From NCBI RefSeq assembly GCF_000374045.1, contig NZ_KB893323.1, positions 1-64,000 on the forward strand: a stretch of 64,000 nt of DNA. Direction: 5' to 3'. Shown piece after piece: positions 27,091-35,603 of this stretch (position 1 is its first letter; every line of letters begins with the position of its first letter). The DNA is from Segetibacter koreensis DSM 18137. GTDB lineage: Bacteria > Bacteroidota > Bacteroidia > Chitinophagales > Chitinophagaceae. A model generated the notes under the pieces. The model was not told the DNA's origin. It was given only the letters and a program-made list of their open reading frames with translations, and made no database searches. The position numbers and the translations under genes are program-made.

Positions 27091-27313
27091 CACCAAAAGG
27101 AGCTTTTAAAGATGAAGGCGTTAAAGTAAAATGAACAGTAGTAAAAATTAATAATATATCCAAAAAATGTATTAACCATGAAATAATTTTATTATTTGAC
27201 GGTTCAGTCCAGCAACTTTAATTACATCTTTAAATTTTAGTCTTTTTTTTCCTTTAACAAAAGCTAATCTTAATGCGTCAGTAACAAGGCGAGATTTTTA
27301 AATTTATAAGTAG

Positions 27314-28651
27314 ATGAAATATTGTCGTTTATTGTTTTCATTATTTCTGTTCTTCTGCTTTTTTGTTTCATGCAACAAGAAGAAGGTGAAGTTCGAGAGT
27401 AATGTTGACGACATTATAAACATCACCAATAGTATGTGTAACTTAATGTTGCACGACATAACTAATCCACCTCTTGCTGCCCGTTTTTTTGCTTACACTT
27501 ACCTAGCTGGTTACGAAGTAATTTCTGAAAATAATCCAGCGGCAAAAAGTATGTATAACATATTTAATCAATATCCAAAAATTGATAAACCTGACAGTAT
27601 TAAAAACTTCGACTATAAATTAGCTTCACTTTTTGCAATGCTTGAAGTTGCAGGCAAAATGCAGCCATCAGGCAAGTTATTAGACAGCAATAAATACAAC
27701 CTGCGACAAGTCTGTTTATCTAAAGGAATACCGGCTGAAGTTATAGATGCCTCAAACAGATATGGAGCGTATGTAGGTAACGAAATTTTAAAATATGCAA
27801 GAGCAGACGGTTACAGAAACATCAGTGATTACCCCCGTTATACCCCAAAGCAAGATGAAGGATGCTGGTACCCTACCCCACCCGCTTTTTTTAGCGCAGT
27901 AGAACCGTACTTTAATAAAATACGACCTTTTATATTAGATTCGATTTCGAGATTCAAACCTTTGCTGCCTACGGCGTTCAATAAAAACAAGGGCACTGCA
28001 TTTTACAATCTAATGAATGATGTCTACAAGACGGGAAATACACTAACAGGCGAGCAAAGGAGAATTGCTTCGTTTTGGGATTGCAATCCCTTCGCAGTAC
28101 AAGAAGACGGGCATTTGCAAATAGGTATAAAAAAGATTTCTCCGGGTGCACACTGGTTGCTGATAACAGGAAACGCATGCAAAAGAGAAAACATCTCTTA
28201 TGAAAAATCAGTTTTTATTCACACAGTAGTTGCCGCCACCTTAATGGATGCTTTCATATGTTGCTGGGACGAGAAGTATCGAAGTAACAGGATTCGTCCT
28301 GAAACTGCGATACGTAAATATATTGATCACGGATGGACACCTCTTTTGCAGACACCACCTTTTCCAGAATATTTAAGCGGGCATTCGGTTATTTCTGCTG
28401 CTTCAGCAGAAATCTTAAAGAACTTTTTTGGAAATAATTTTTCTTTTACAGACAGTTCTGAACTTAGGTTTGGTATCCCGCCACGTCATTTTCAATCGTT
28501 TAATCAAGCTGCATTGGAGGCAGGTGTATCCCGATTTTATGGAGGAATTCACTTTATGGACGCAGTTGACGAGGGCTTGGGCCAGGGGGGAAAAGTTGGT
28601 GGTTTTGTAATTGAGAAAATAAAGGACAACGCAGCTTTAACCATAAGATAA
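27314..28651 (+). CDS. PAP2/vanadium-dependent haloperoxidase-like lipoprotein
   Basis: 445 residues. The lipoprotein signal ends FVSC (Cys20). The C-terminal half holds the three phosphatase/haloperoxidase motifs: KYRSNRIRP (K-x6-RP), the PEYLSGHS block with the central His, and SRFYGGIHFMDAVD (SR-x5-H-x3-D). This group in Bacteroidota is annotated vanadium-dependent haloperoxidase, but true bromoperoxidase activity is unproven; acid phosphatase activity is equally possible. The N-terminal helical half (about 30-220) is typical of the haloperoxidase subgroup. It would be attached to a membrane, facing the periplasm or outside. Confidence 0.88.
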   Translation: MKYCRLLFSLFLFFCFFVSCNKKKVKFESNVDDIINITNSMCNLMLHDITNPPLAARFFAYTYLAGYEVISENNPAAKSMYNIFNQYPKIDKPDSIKNFDYKLASLFAMLEVAGKMQPSGKLLDSNKYNLRQVCLSKGIPAEVIDASNRYGAYVGNEILKYARADGYRNISDYPRYTPKQDEGCWYPTPPAFFSAVEPYFNKIRPFILDSISRFKPLLPTAFNKNKGTAFYNLMNDVYKTGNTLTGEQRRIASFWDCNPFAVQEDGHLQIGIKKISPGAHWLLITGNACKRENISYEKSVFIHTVVAATLMDAFICCWDEKYRSNRIRPETAIRKYIDHGWTPLLQTPPFPEYLSGHSVISAASAEILKNFFGNNFSFTDSSELRFGIPPRHFQSFNQAALEAGVSRFYGGIHFMDAVDEGLGQGGKVGGFVIEKIKDNAALTIR

Positions 28652-28691
28652 ATTACAGGTTCATTTGATATATTCTATAAACAATTTTAGT

Positions 28692-30704
28692 ATGAAAAAA
28701 ACGATTCTTTCCTTCTCTCTCTTTATAGCTGGCAGTTTGTTCGCTCAGAAAACAGATTATCCTATACAGGCTGTTCCTTTCACCAAAGTAAAACTGACGG
28801 ATAATTTTTGGCTTCCAAGAATAAAAACCAATCAACTGGTTACCATTCCTGCGTCATTTGCGCGCTGTGAATCAACAGGACGGGTTAAAAATTTCGAAAT
28901 GGCAGCAGTGCATACAGGTAAGTTTTGTACCATTTTTCCTTTCGATGATACAGATATCTATAAGACTATTGAGGGAGCTTCCTTTTCCCTCAGCCTTTAC
29001 CCTGACCCCAAGTTAGAAAAGTATATTGATACATTGATCGAAAAAGTTGGTAAAGCACAGGAACCAGATGGCTATTTATACACAGCACGTACAATCGATC
29101 CGCAGCATCCCCATGCCTGGTCAGGAAAAGTTCGGTGGTCAAAAGAACGTGAACAGAGCCATGAGCTTTATAATGCAGGTCATTTGTATGAAGCAGCTGC
29201 CGCTCATTTTTTAGCTACAGGAAAAAAGAATTTATTAAATATTGCCTTAAAAAATGCTGATTTGGTCTGCTCTGTTTTTGGTCCTGACAAGCTAAAAGTT
29301 GCACCCGGACACGAAGTGATAGAAATGGGACTGGTAAAGCTTTACCGTATAACAGGCAAGAAAGAATATTTGAACACAGCAAAATTCTTCATAGAAGAAA
29401 GAGGTCATTTTAATGGTTATGACTCGACAAGTAAAGATCCATGGAAAAATGGTTCTTACTGGCAGGATCATATACCTGTAACCCAACAGGATGAGGCAAT
29501 AGGACATGCGGTTCGCGCGGGGTATTTATATTCTGCAATGGCAGATGTAGCAGCACTGACCGGCGATGAAAAATTACTAAATGCTATAGATAAAATATGG
29601 AACAATGAAGTAAGCAAAAAGATATATGTGCAGGGGGGAGTCGGCGCTGTACCAGACGGAGAACGTTTTGGCGACAATTATGAATTGCCCAATAACACAG
29701 CTTATAATGAAACTTGTGCAGCTATCGCCAATGTATATTTTAACTCACGTATGTTTTACCTGCATGGAGATGCTAAGTATATCGACGTTTTGGAGAAAAC
29801 CCTTTATAATGGGCTAATATCCGGTGTAGGTATGGATGGTAAATCGTTCTTTTATACAAATGCCATGCAAATACATAACAGTTTTTCTCACAACAGTATG
29901 GAGCCGGAGCGTTCGGGGTGGTTTCCCTGTTCCTGCTGCCCCACCAATGTAGTAAGGCTTATTCCATCTGTTCCTGGCTATGTGTATGCACAAAATGGTT
30001 CAGATTTTTATGTAAATCTTTTTATTAATGGCAGTACAGATGTCACTATTAATAAAAAGCCTGTTCAGATTATTCAACAAAATAATTACCCGTGGGATGG
30101 CGGTCTAACTTTTAATATTAATCCGAAGACCTCAGATGCATTTAACCTTATGATACGCATTCCCGGTTGGGCGCAAAATGAAGCAATTGCTTCTGACCTG
30201 TATTCATTCAGTACTGTTTCTGATAAAAAACCCACCATTACTTTAAATGGAAAACCTGTAGAATATACTATGCAAAAGGGTTACGCAGTAATAAACAGAG
30301 TTTGGAAAAAGAATGATGTAGTAGTGGTAAACTTACCTATGGAAGTAAGAACCGTGGTTGCAAATGAAAAAGTAAAAGCTGACAATGGAAAAGTAGCATT
30401 GCAGAGAGGCCCCCTTATTTACTGCGCAGAATGGGTAGACAATAATGGCAAAACAAGCAATTTAATTATACCTCCGAGTACTTCATTTACTACCGAATTT
30501 AAGCCAAACCTGCTAAACGGTGTAATGGAATTAAAAGCGGAAGTGCCTGCAATAAAAATTACTGATAATGGAAACGGCCTCAGCACTTCAAAACAAACGT
30601 TTACAGCAATACCTTATTATGCGTGGGCACACAGAGGAAAAGGTGAAATGACGGTATGGTTTCCTTCGAAAATAAAAGATATTGAATTGTTTGCCATGAA
30701 ATGA
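28692..30704 (+). CDS. GH127 family beta-L-arabinofuranosidase-like enzyme
   Basis: 670 residues from the ATG at 28692 (signal peptide MKKTILSFSLFIAGSLFA). The fold is an (alpha/alpha)6 barrel (about 100-430) followed by beta-domains. The zinc/nucleophile site of the family is present: NETC (Glu340, Cys342) and CSCCP (Cys415, Cys416), matching the E-x-C and CC ligands of the Bifidobacterium enzyme. It would remove terminal beta-L-arabinofuranose from plant glycans, in the periplasm. There is no SusC/SusD pair nearby, so this is not a classic utilization locus. The perfect hairpin at 30751 terminates it. Confidence 0.92.
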   Translation: MKKTILSFSLFIAGSLFAQKTDYPIQAVPFTKVKLTDNFWLPRIKTNQLVTIPASFARCESTGRVKNFEMAAVHTGKFCTIFPFDDTDIYKTIEGASFSLSLYPDPKLEKYIDTLIEKVGKAQEPDGYLYTARTIDPQHPHAWSGKVRWSKEREQSHELYNAGHLYEAAAAHFLATGKKNLLNIALKNADLVCSVFGPDKLKVAPGHEVIEMGLVKLYRITGKKEYLNTAKFFIEERGHFNGYDSTSKDPWKNGSYWQDHIPVTQQDEAIGHAVRAGYLYSAMADVAALTGDEKLLNAIDKIWNNEVSKKIYVQGGVGAVPDGERFGDNYELPNNTAYNETCAAIANVYFNSRMFYLHGDAKYIDVLEKTLYNGLISGVGMDGKSFFYTNAMQIHNSFSHNSMEPERSGWFPCSCCPTNVVRLIPSVPGYVYAQNGSDFYVNLFINGSTDVTINKKPVQIIQQNNYPWDGGLTFNINPKTSDAFNLMIRIPGWAQNEAIASDLYSFSTVSDKKPTITLNGKPVEYTMQKGYAVINRVWKKNDVVVVNLPMEVRTVVANEKVKADNGKVALQRGPLIYCAEWVDNNGKTSNLIIPPSTSFTTEFKPNLLNGVMELKAEVPAIKITDNGNGLSTSKQTFTAIPYYAWAHRGKGEMTVWFPSKIKDIELFAMK

Positions 30705-30750
30705 GATATGATTTTAAAATAATCTATTTTCATAGAAATAGTGGAAATAG

Positions 30751-30801
30751 TAGAAATGAAAAAAGAGTTTCAAATGTTTTGAAACTCTTTTTTCATTTCT
30801 A
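30751..30801. terminator. 51-base perfect hairpin terminator
   Basis: A 24-bp perfect inverted repeat (GAAATGAAAAAAGAGTTTC core) with a 3-base loop (TGT). The stem includes an A6/T6 pair, so it can end transcripts in both directions. It starts 46 bases after the GH127 stop. Confidence 0.85.
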
Positions 30802-30928
30802 AAGCAGTTGCCCTACTACTTTTTACCTAGCAGTTGAAATAAAAGTTTGTTTACAGGCAACCTTGCATCTCAAGCTTCGTTTAATTTACCTTTAAATGTA
30901 GTAAGAAATTTATATAAAAAATGCGCCC

Positions 30929-30952
30929 CAATTATATAATTTTATATAATTG
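30929..30952. repeat. AT-rich palindrome
   Basis: CAATTATATAA (30929-30939), 2 bases, TTATATAATTG (30942-30952): a perfect 11-bp inverted repeat, possibly an operator; its role is unknown. Confidence 0.35.
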
Positions 30953-31261
30953 AAAAGAATAATAAGTACTTCCGTAACGAAATAGGTTACATAGATTCAA
31001 AATGCAGAAATAATAGTGCTGCCCTATAATACACTTTTGATTACAAACTATAACTAACCGTCCATTTTCTTTTATTATGTAAAGCACCATGTTTTTTATT
31101 TATCAATAGATTTATTAAATGCAAAGATTCGCACTCTATGAGGTAAAAATCTTTTTTCCCAGATTCTATAGAAGGTTAAAAACAACTATTCGGCTTATAA
31201 AAGAAATAAATAATAAAAGCACACTCCGTAATTCTATACCAAAACCCTTAAAACCTGTTTT

Positions 31262-33586
31262 ATGAAATACTCATTTAAATTAATAACTGTTCCTTCAGCA
31301 TTTATTTCATCCCTATTGTCCCTATTGCAAAAGCATCTTTTTCTGAACAAAATCGTGGTGCTTTCACTTAGCCTCTTATTATTTTCTGTACTGGCTAATG
31401 CAACTATTCACGTAGTAACTGTTGCAAATTTTGCGTTTACCCCTTCTAATATTAGTAATGTTTTGGTTGGTGATACGGTGCGGTGGGTATGGGGCGATGG
31501 AAGTCACACCACCACCTGTGACCCAGGCAGCCAGGGACCCGGAAATTCTCTTCCTGCAGGTGCAGCTACCTGGAATTCTCCTATTAATTCCTTTAATACC
31601 ACTTTTGACTATAAAGTAACGGTACCTGGTGTTTATAAATATTGGTGTATTCCACATTCTCCTCATATGGCTGCATCTTTTACAGCATCAAATGCAGCAA
31701 TAGCGCAGGATGTTCTTATGGGTTTGACGTCTACTGGTGGTTCACAAGGTAAGGGTACAGCTTTTACAATTAAAAGTTCAGGGAGTGGATTCTCTGTTGT
31801 AACAAGTTTTGCAGCATCAGTGGGCACAGCTCCTTTTGAAACCTTTTTAAAGGGGAAAGACAGTGCTTATTATGGCACTACCAGCAGCGGTGGTAAAAAT
31901 AATTCTGGAAACATCATAAAAATATGCGGCGGTAGTACAACGGTATTGTATTCTTTTAATAAAAACATTGATGGAGGCTCTCCAAAAGGCAGCCTTATAC
32001 AAGCTACCGATGGAAATTTGTATGGCATGACAACTACAGGTGGAACTAATGGCAATGGTACAATTTTCAGAATAAAAACATCAGGAGCTTACACGGTCTT
32101 ACGCAACTTAAAGAGTGCTACTGACGGAGGTTCTCCACAGGGTAGCCTGGTACAGGGTAAAGATGGATCCCTTTATGGAGTAACGAGCATTGGAGGAGCA
32201 ATGAATGCAGGTACAATTTTCAAAATTAGCCTTACAGGAACATTTAAAGTTTTGCGGCATTTGTCTGTAAATACTGACGGAGGTAATCCTGAGGGAAATC
32301 TTATACAAGGCAAAGACGGTAATTTTTATGGCCTTACAAAAAACAGTGGACGCATCTTTAAAATAACCTCGGCAGGCACATTTACATCATTACACACATT
32401 TGTAAGCACAACGGATGGAGGTCTTCCGTCTGGAAGTCTTGTAGAAAGTAGCGATGGCAACTTTTATGGTACCACCAGCAGTGGCGGCAGTTTTAACGGC
32501 GGTACGATTTTCAAGGTGTCTTCTACCGGCTCTTTTAAGGTGCTGAAACAGTTGAATCCAGCGCCTGACGGCACAGCTCCTAAAGGCAATCTTCTTATAG
32601 GCAGTGATGGTAATTTTTATGGCCTTACAAGTGCGGGAGGAACCAATAACGCAGGCACGATCTTCAAAGTGACTTCAACCGGAGTATATCGCGTGCTGAG
32701 GCAGCTAAAAATAACAACAGACGGCGGCAATCCTTTTGGGAGTTTAATTATTACAGTTGTTAATAAATTGGTTTCAAAACCTCAAAATATTACCATCAAT
32801 GCAAACACTAATAAAATTATTACGTTGTCTGGCTCAGGAGCATCTAAATTAAACTTTAGCATTACAGTACCTCCAAAGAATGGCACATTAACTGGCTCTG
32901 GGGCCAGCAGGACGTATACACCCAAGGCAAATTTTTCAGGCAAAGATTCATTTATGTTTTCTGTTAGCCTGGGTTGTTTGGCTTCAGCTCCTGCAAAAAT
33001 TAATATTTCGATTAAGCCAGCGGTAGCCGCCCCTGTACTTACTCTTATCGGTAATAAATCTATTGCAGAAAATAGCACACTTACCTTCAAAGCTATTGCT
33101 TCAAACGGCACCGGTACGACGATGCACTTTTCATTGATAAATGCTCCAGGGGGAGCAGCAATTGATGCAACTACCGGAGTGTTTACATGGAAATCTTCTG
33201 CGCCAGGTGTCTACACCTTTAAAGTAAGATCTACCAATAATGACTCTACGGCTTTATACTCTGAGGAAGAAATAACTGTTACGGTAACGGAAGCTACAAT
33301 AACGATGGCAAAAGTATCTAAACGTTTAGAAGATTTCGACCGTACTCATGCAAGACTCACTCCGAATCCTGTAAATAATAAATTTGTAGTAACGCTTTCT
33401 AAACCTGCAGAATTTATTTTGATGAGAATAGTTGACATGAAAGGTATTGTACATAATACTTTCAAATATAGCGGTCCATCAAAAACAGACTTTGAGATAA
33501 ATGTAGAACTTTTGCGATCAGGAGTCTACGTTTTGCAAATTGAAACGAGACATGTAAAACAAGCGTTGAAATTTATAAAAAACTAA
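31262..33586 (+). CDS. T9SS protein with plastocyanin-like domain and GloVer repeats
   Basis: 774 residues. A long signal region (to about 48) is followed by a cupredoxin-like domain (49-145) with probable type-1 copper ligands His82 (GSHTTTC), Cys129, His132 and Met136 (CIPHSPHM). Then come about six tandem repeats of roughly 50 residues of the choice-of-anchor GloVer type (pattern DGGSPQGSLVQGKDGSLYG, then GGxxNxGTIFKI; about residues 150-500). A cadherin-like domain (about 505-585), an Ig-like domain (about 590-680) and a T9SS type A tail (from RLTPNPVNNKF, about 698-774) complete it. It is probably a cell-surface protein. Copper may be used for redox, or only for folding. Confidence 0.88.
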   Translation: MKYSFKLITVPSAFISSLLSLLQKHLFLNKIVVLSLSLLLFSVLANATIHVVTVANFAFTPSNISNVLVGDTVRWVWGDGSHTTTCDPGSQGPGNSLPAGAATWNSPINSFNTTFDYKVTVPGVYKYWCIPHSPHMAASFTASNAAIAQDVLMGLTSTGGSQGKGTAFTIKSSGSGFSVVTSFAASVGTAPFETFLKGKDSAYYGTTSSGGKNNSGNIIKICGGSTTVLYSFNKNIDGGSPKGSLIQATDGNLYGMTTTGGTNGNGTIFRIKTSGAYTVLRNLKSATDGGSPQGSLVQGKDGSLYGVTSIGGAMNAGTIFKISLTGTFKVLRHLSVNTDGGNPEGNLIQGKDGNFYGLTKNSGRIFKITSAGTFTSLHTFVSTTDGGLPSGSLVESSDGNFYGTTSSGGSFNGGTIFKVSSTGSFKVLKQLNPAPDGTAPKGNLLIGSDGNFYGLTSAGGTNNAGTIFKVTSTGVYRVLRQLKITTDGGNPFGSLIITVVNKLVSKPQNITINANTNKIITLSGSGASKLNFSITVPPKNGTLTGSGASRTYTPKANFSGKDSFMFSVSLGCLASAPAKINISIKPAVAAPVLTLIGNKSIAENSTLTFKAIASNGTGTTMHFSLINAPGGAAIDATTGVFTWKSSAPGVYTFKVRSTNNDSTALYSEEEITVTVTEATITMAKVSKRLEDFDRTHARLTPNPVNNKFVVTLSKPAEFILMRIVDMKGIVHNTFKYSGPSKTDFEINVELLRSGVYVLQIETRHVKQALKFIKN

Positions 33587-33598
33587 CTGTTAAGTAGA

Positions 33599-33635
33599 AA
33601 ACCTGCGAAGTGGCGACCATTTCGCAGGTTTTATG
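33599..33635 (+). terminator. Terminator of the GloVer-repeat protein gene
   Basis: AAACCTGCGAA (33599-33609) and TTCGCAGGTTT (33621-33631) form an 11-bp perfect stem with an 11-base loop, then a short T-run. It lies just after the stop codon at 33586. Confidence 0.8.
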
Positions 33636-33923
33636 TTAGCACGAATTGAGGCTAGTATTGGGCATTAAAGCAAACCTTAAATTCACACAGGAAGAAAAAA
33701 ATCAACAGTTAAAAGCTGAATGCTTGATGAAATAACATTTCTCCAGGATTCAAAATTGAAATTAAATATCCGGAAAATTCATATGCCACTTTTGCCTTTT
33801 ACAATTGCGAAGGTCTAAAGCCGCCTTATTCATTCATCTCCCACATTAACTATAAGAAAGAGGTTAAATTACTTTTGGTTAACATCTATCAACTGCTTCG
33901 ACCGCTCATACATTAAATCACCG

Positions 33924-34043
33924 TTATGTTTTAAATTGATCCAAAACTTCTCCCTCTTTTTGTAGATTTTTGGCAAAATTGTAATAGAAAATTAAGTAGC
34001 GTGCATCCTCTAAGATGTTAACCGCATCTATAATTTGAAGCAT
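33924..34043 (-). CDS. Short open frame, possible gene remnant
   Basis: ATG at 34043 (minus) to TAA at 33924, 39 codons. It starts MLQIIDAVNILEDARYLIFY and continues YNFAKNLQKEGEVLDQFKT. The composition is protein-like with a helical pattern, and no signal peptide is seen. It may be the end of a longer lost gene. Not recognised. Confidence 0.25.
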   Translation of the reverse strand: MLQIIDAVNILEDARYLIFYYNFAKNLQKEGEVLDQFKT

Positions 34044-34409
34044 TTACAATTTTTACTGTTCCATGCATGTGAGCCAAAGTCAAAAGATTTTAGGCGGTGA
34101 GATTTTGAAAAGCTTGCGGATTGTACTATACAAAAGAAAATAGATCAACGCGGCGAAAACGAATATTTTTTTTACAATAAAGAAAAATATTTGGATAAAA
34201 TCGACTGAGGAGAAATTAGGTATAGTAATTGGTAAATGCATAAAGAAATTAAAAAGACCAGGTGTTTGAAGCACAACTGAAATTATCCTGGAAATAGTAA
34301 TATTAAAAAAAGAATTAAGAGTTTAAAGATACTAGATATATGAAAAAGCTGTAATTTAAAGGTTTGAAATACCCATAATTTAATTAATTTTATGAAACTC
34401 AATTGAATT

Positions 34410-34469
34410 ATAAGTTTAATGAATATGTTTTTGTGTTTTACACTTTTTCTAGCGTACTATTAAACTTAT
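34410..34469. repeat. 11-bp inverted repeat upstream of the UpxY gene
   Basis: ATAAGTTTAAT (34410-34420) and ATTAAACTTAT (34459-34469) are exact inverted copies, 38 bases apart, ending 156 bases before the antiterminator gene. The intervening stretch has a TATGTTTT sequence close to a -7 box. It may be a hairpin, an operator or an invertible promoter segment. Confidence 0.4.
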
Positions 34470-34624
34470 GAATATTCCAAAAGTTTAAGTATAAGAGAAA
34501 TCCAAATTCTATATTAGGCCCACTATTACCATTTTCTATTAAACAAAAATTGCAACTCATCTAATTGAGCTGTCATTGCTTGTCTTGAAAAAACTAAAAT
34601 TTTTAAAGCCAAAAACGAACTAAT

Positions 34625-35215
34625 ATGGACATGAAATGGTACGTAGTCTATACTAAAACCGGTTTAGAAAAAAAAGTATCAGATATTTTGACAAGGAAAA
34701 AAATCGAAAATTATGTTCCTTTCAACAATGTATCAGGCAAATGGACCAAAAATGACAAAACAAAAGAAGCGCCTTTGTTTAAGGGTTATGTGTTCGTAAA
34801 ATCTACGGAATTACAACATCCTGAACTAAAAAAGATAAACGGAGTAGTAAACTTAGTGTATTGGATGGGTAAACCAGTTTGTATTAAAAATGTAGAAATA
34901 AAGGCTATTAAGCTTTTTCTAAATGAGTATACAAATGTAAATATAGAAAAAACGGCAGTCAAACCTGACCTTGTTAGTTTAACCGATATTGCTGATACAG
35001 AACAGGACGCTCCGCTAATTACAATTAAAAATATGAAAGCAAATATTTGCCTTCCCTCTTTAGGTTATGTAATAAGTGCCGAAGTGGAGATGTCAAATGT
35101 GAGAATAATATCTCCGAAAGAGGTATTAAACGAAGAACATTTAAAATTTAATAGATTATTTAATAAAGTTTCAGAATTCAATAATTCTTTAAAAAATTAT
35201 TGGGCGAAGCAATAA
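34625..35215 (+). CDS. UpxY/NusG-like transcription antiterminator
   Basis: 196 residues. The N-terminal NGN domain (about 1-105) begins MKWYVVYTKTGLEKKVSDIL and contains FKGYVFVKS, and a C-terminal KOW-like part carries IKNMKANICLPSLGYVISAEV. This group (UpxY, RfaH/LoaP-like) loads onto RNA polymerase at the 5' leader of capsule and exopolysaccharide operons and lets it read through the long operon. Here it is the first gene of a 14-kb + strand locus, with a 388-base leader before the next gene. It is the clearest evidence that 35.6-48.7 kb is one polysaccharide operon. Confidence 0.9.
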   Translation: MDMKWYVVYTKTGLEKKVSDILTRKKIENYVPFNNVSGKWTKNDKTKEAPLFKGYVFVKSTELQHPELKKINGVVNLVYWMGKPVCIKNVEIKAIKLFLNEYTNVNIEKTAVKPDLVSLTDIADTEQDAPLITIKNMKANICLPSLGYVISAEVEMSNVRIISPKEVLNEEHLKFNRLFNKVSEFNNSLKNYWAKQ

Positions 35216-35603
35216 GAATATTAATCTTAGCACCTAAATAATAAATAATAAGTCGAATATAGATAAGATAAGTTAACTCAATAGAAGAAACTACCCGCCA
35301 TTAACATTGCCCGCCATGTGTGCGATTTAGAATTTTATAATATCATTATTTAAATCCTAAATCGTTTTCCTAAAACTTTTGATACTAATAGTTGTTCTTC
35401 AGCGTTAAGTAAAATTGTATAAAAGCCAATAAAGAAACTTTTTTAAAACCAAAAGGTTAGGAATAAATTTCTTAAATACACAGAAAACTAAAAAGAGTAA
35501 TACAATCATCACGCATGTAATGTATCTTATTTATCTTCGTGCTTTAAAAATACTTAAATTAAATATATTTCATACTAATTAAATCGTTCGTCAATTTTAA
35601 ATA
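35216..35603. other. 388-base leader between UpxY gene and the ABC exporter
   Basis: AT-rich, with no convincing frame and no perfect large hairpin. It might hold the target of the antiterminator, but no such motif was recognised. Confidence 0.35.

Larger units (their letters stand above)
30705..31261. other. Intergenic region upstream of the copper-domain protein
   Basis: About 560 bases with the terminator hairpin, a second AT-rich palindrome at 30929-30952 and otherwise AT-rich sequence. No gene seen. Confidence 0.5.
33587..34624. other. 1 kb gene-poor region upstream of the polysaccharide locus
   Basis: No complete gene is convincing. Two short frames read like decayed genes. On + 33731-33916 (61 codons, no ATG) contains YPENSYATFAFYNCEGLKPP. 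On minus 33924-34043 (39 codons, with ATG) contains VNILEDARYLIFYYNFAKN. The AT-rich 150 bases before 34625 hold an inverted repeat (34410/34459) and no clear terminator. Confidence 0.4.

Noticed and set aside
34080-34274. 64-codon minus-strand hydrophobic frame
   Set aside because: Phe/Ile-rich content is what AT-rich non-coding DNA gives. No start context or neighbour supports it.
33643-34600. Possible CRISPR array or tandem repeats in the 1 kb gap
   Set aside because: No regularly spaced repeats of 20 or more bases were found.
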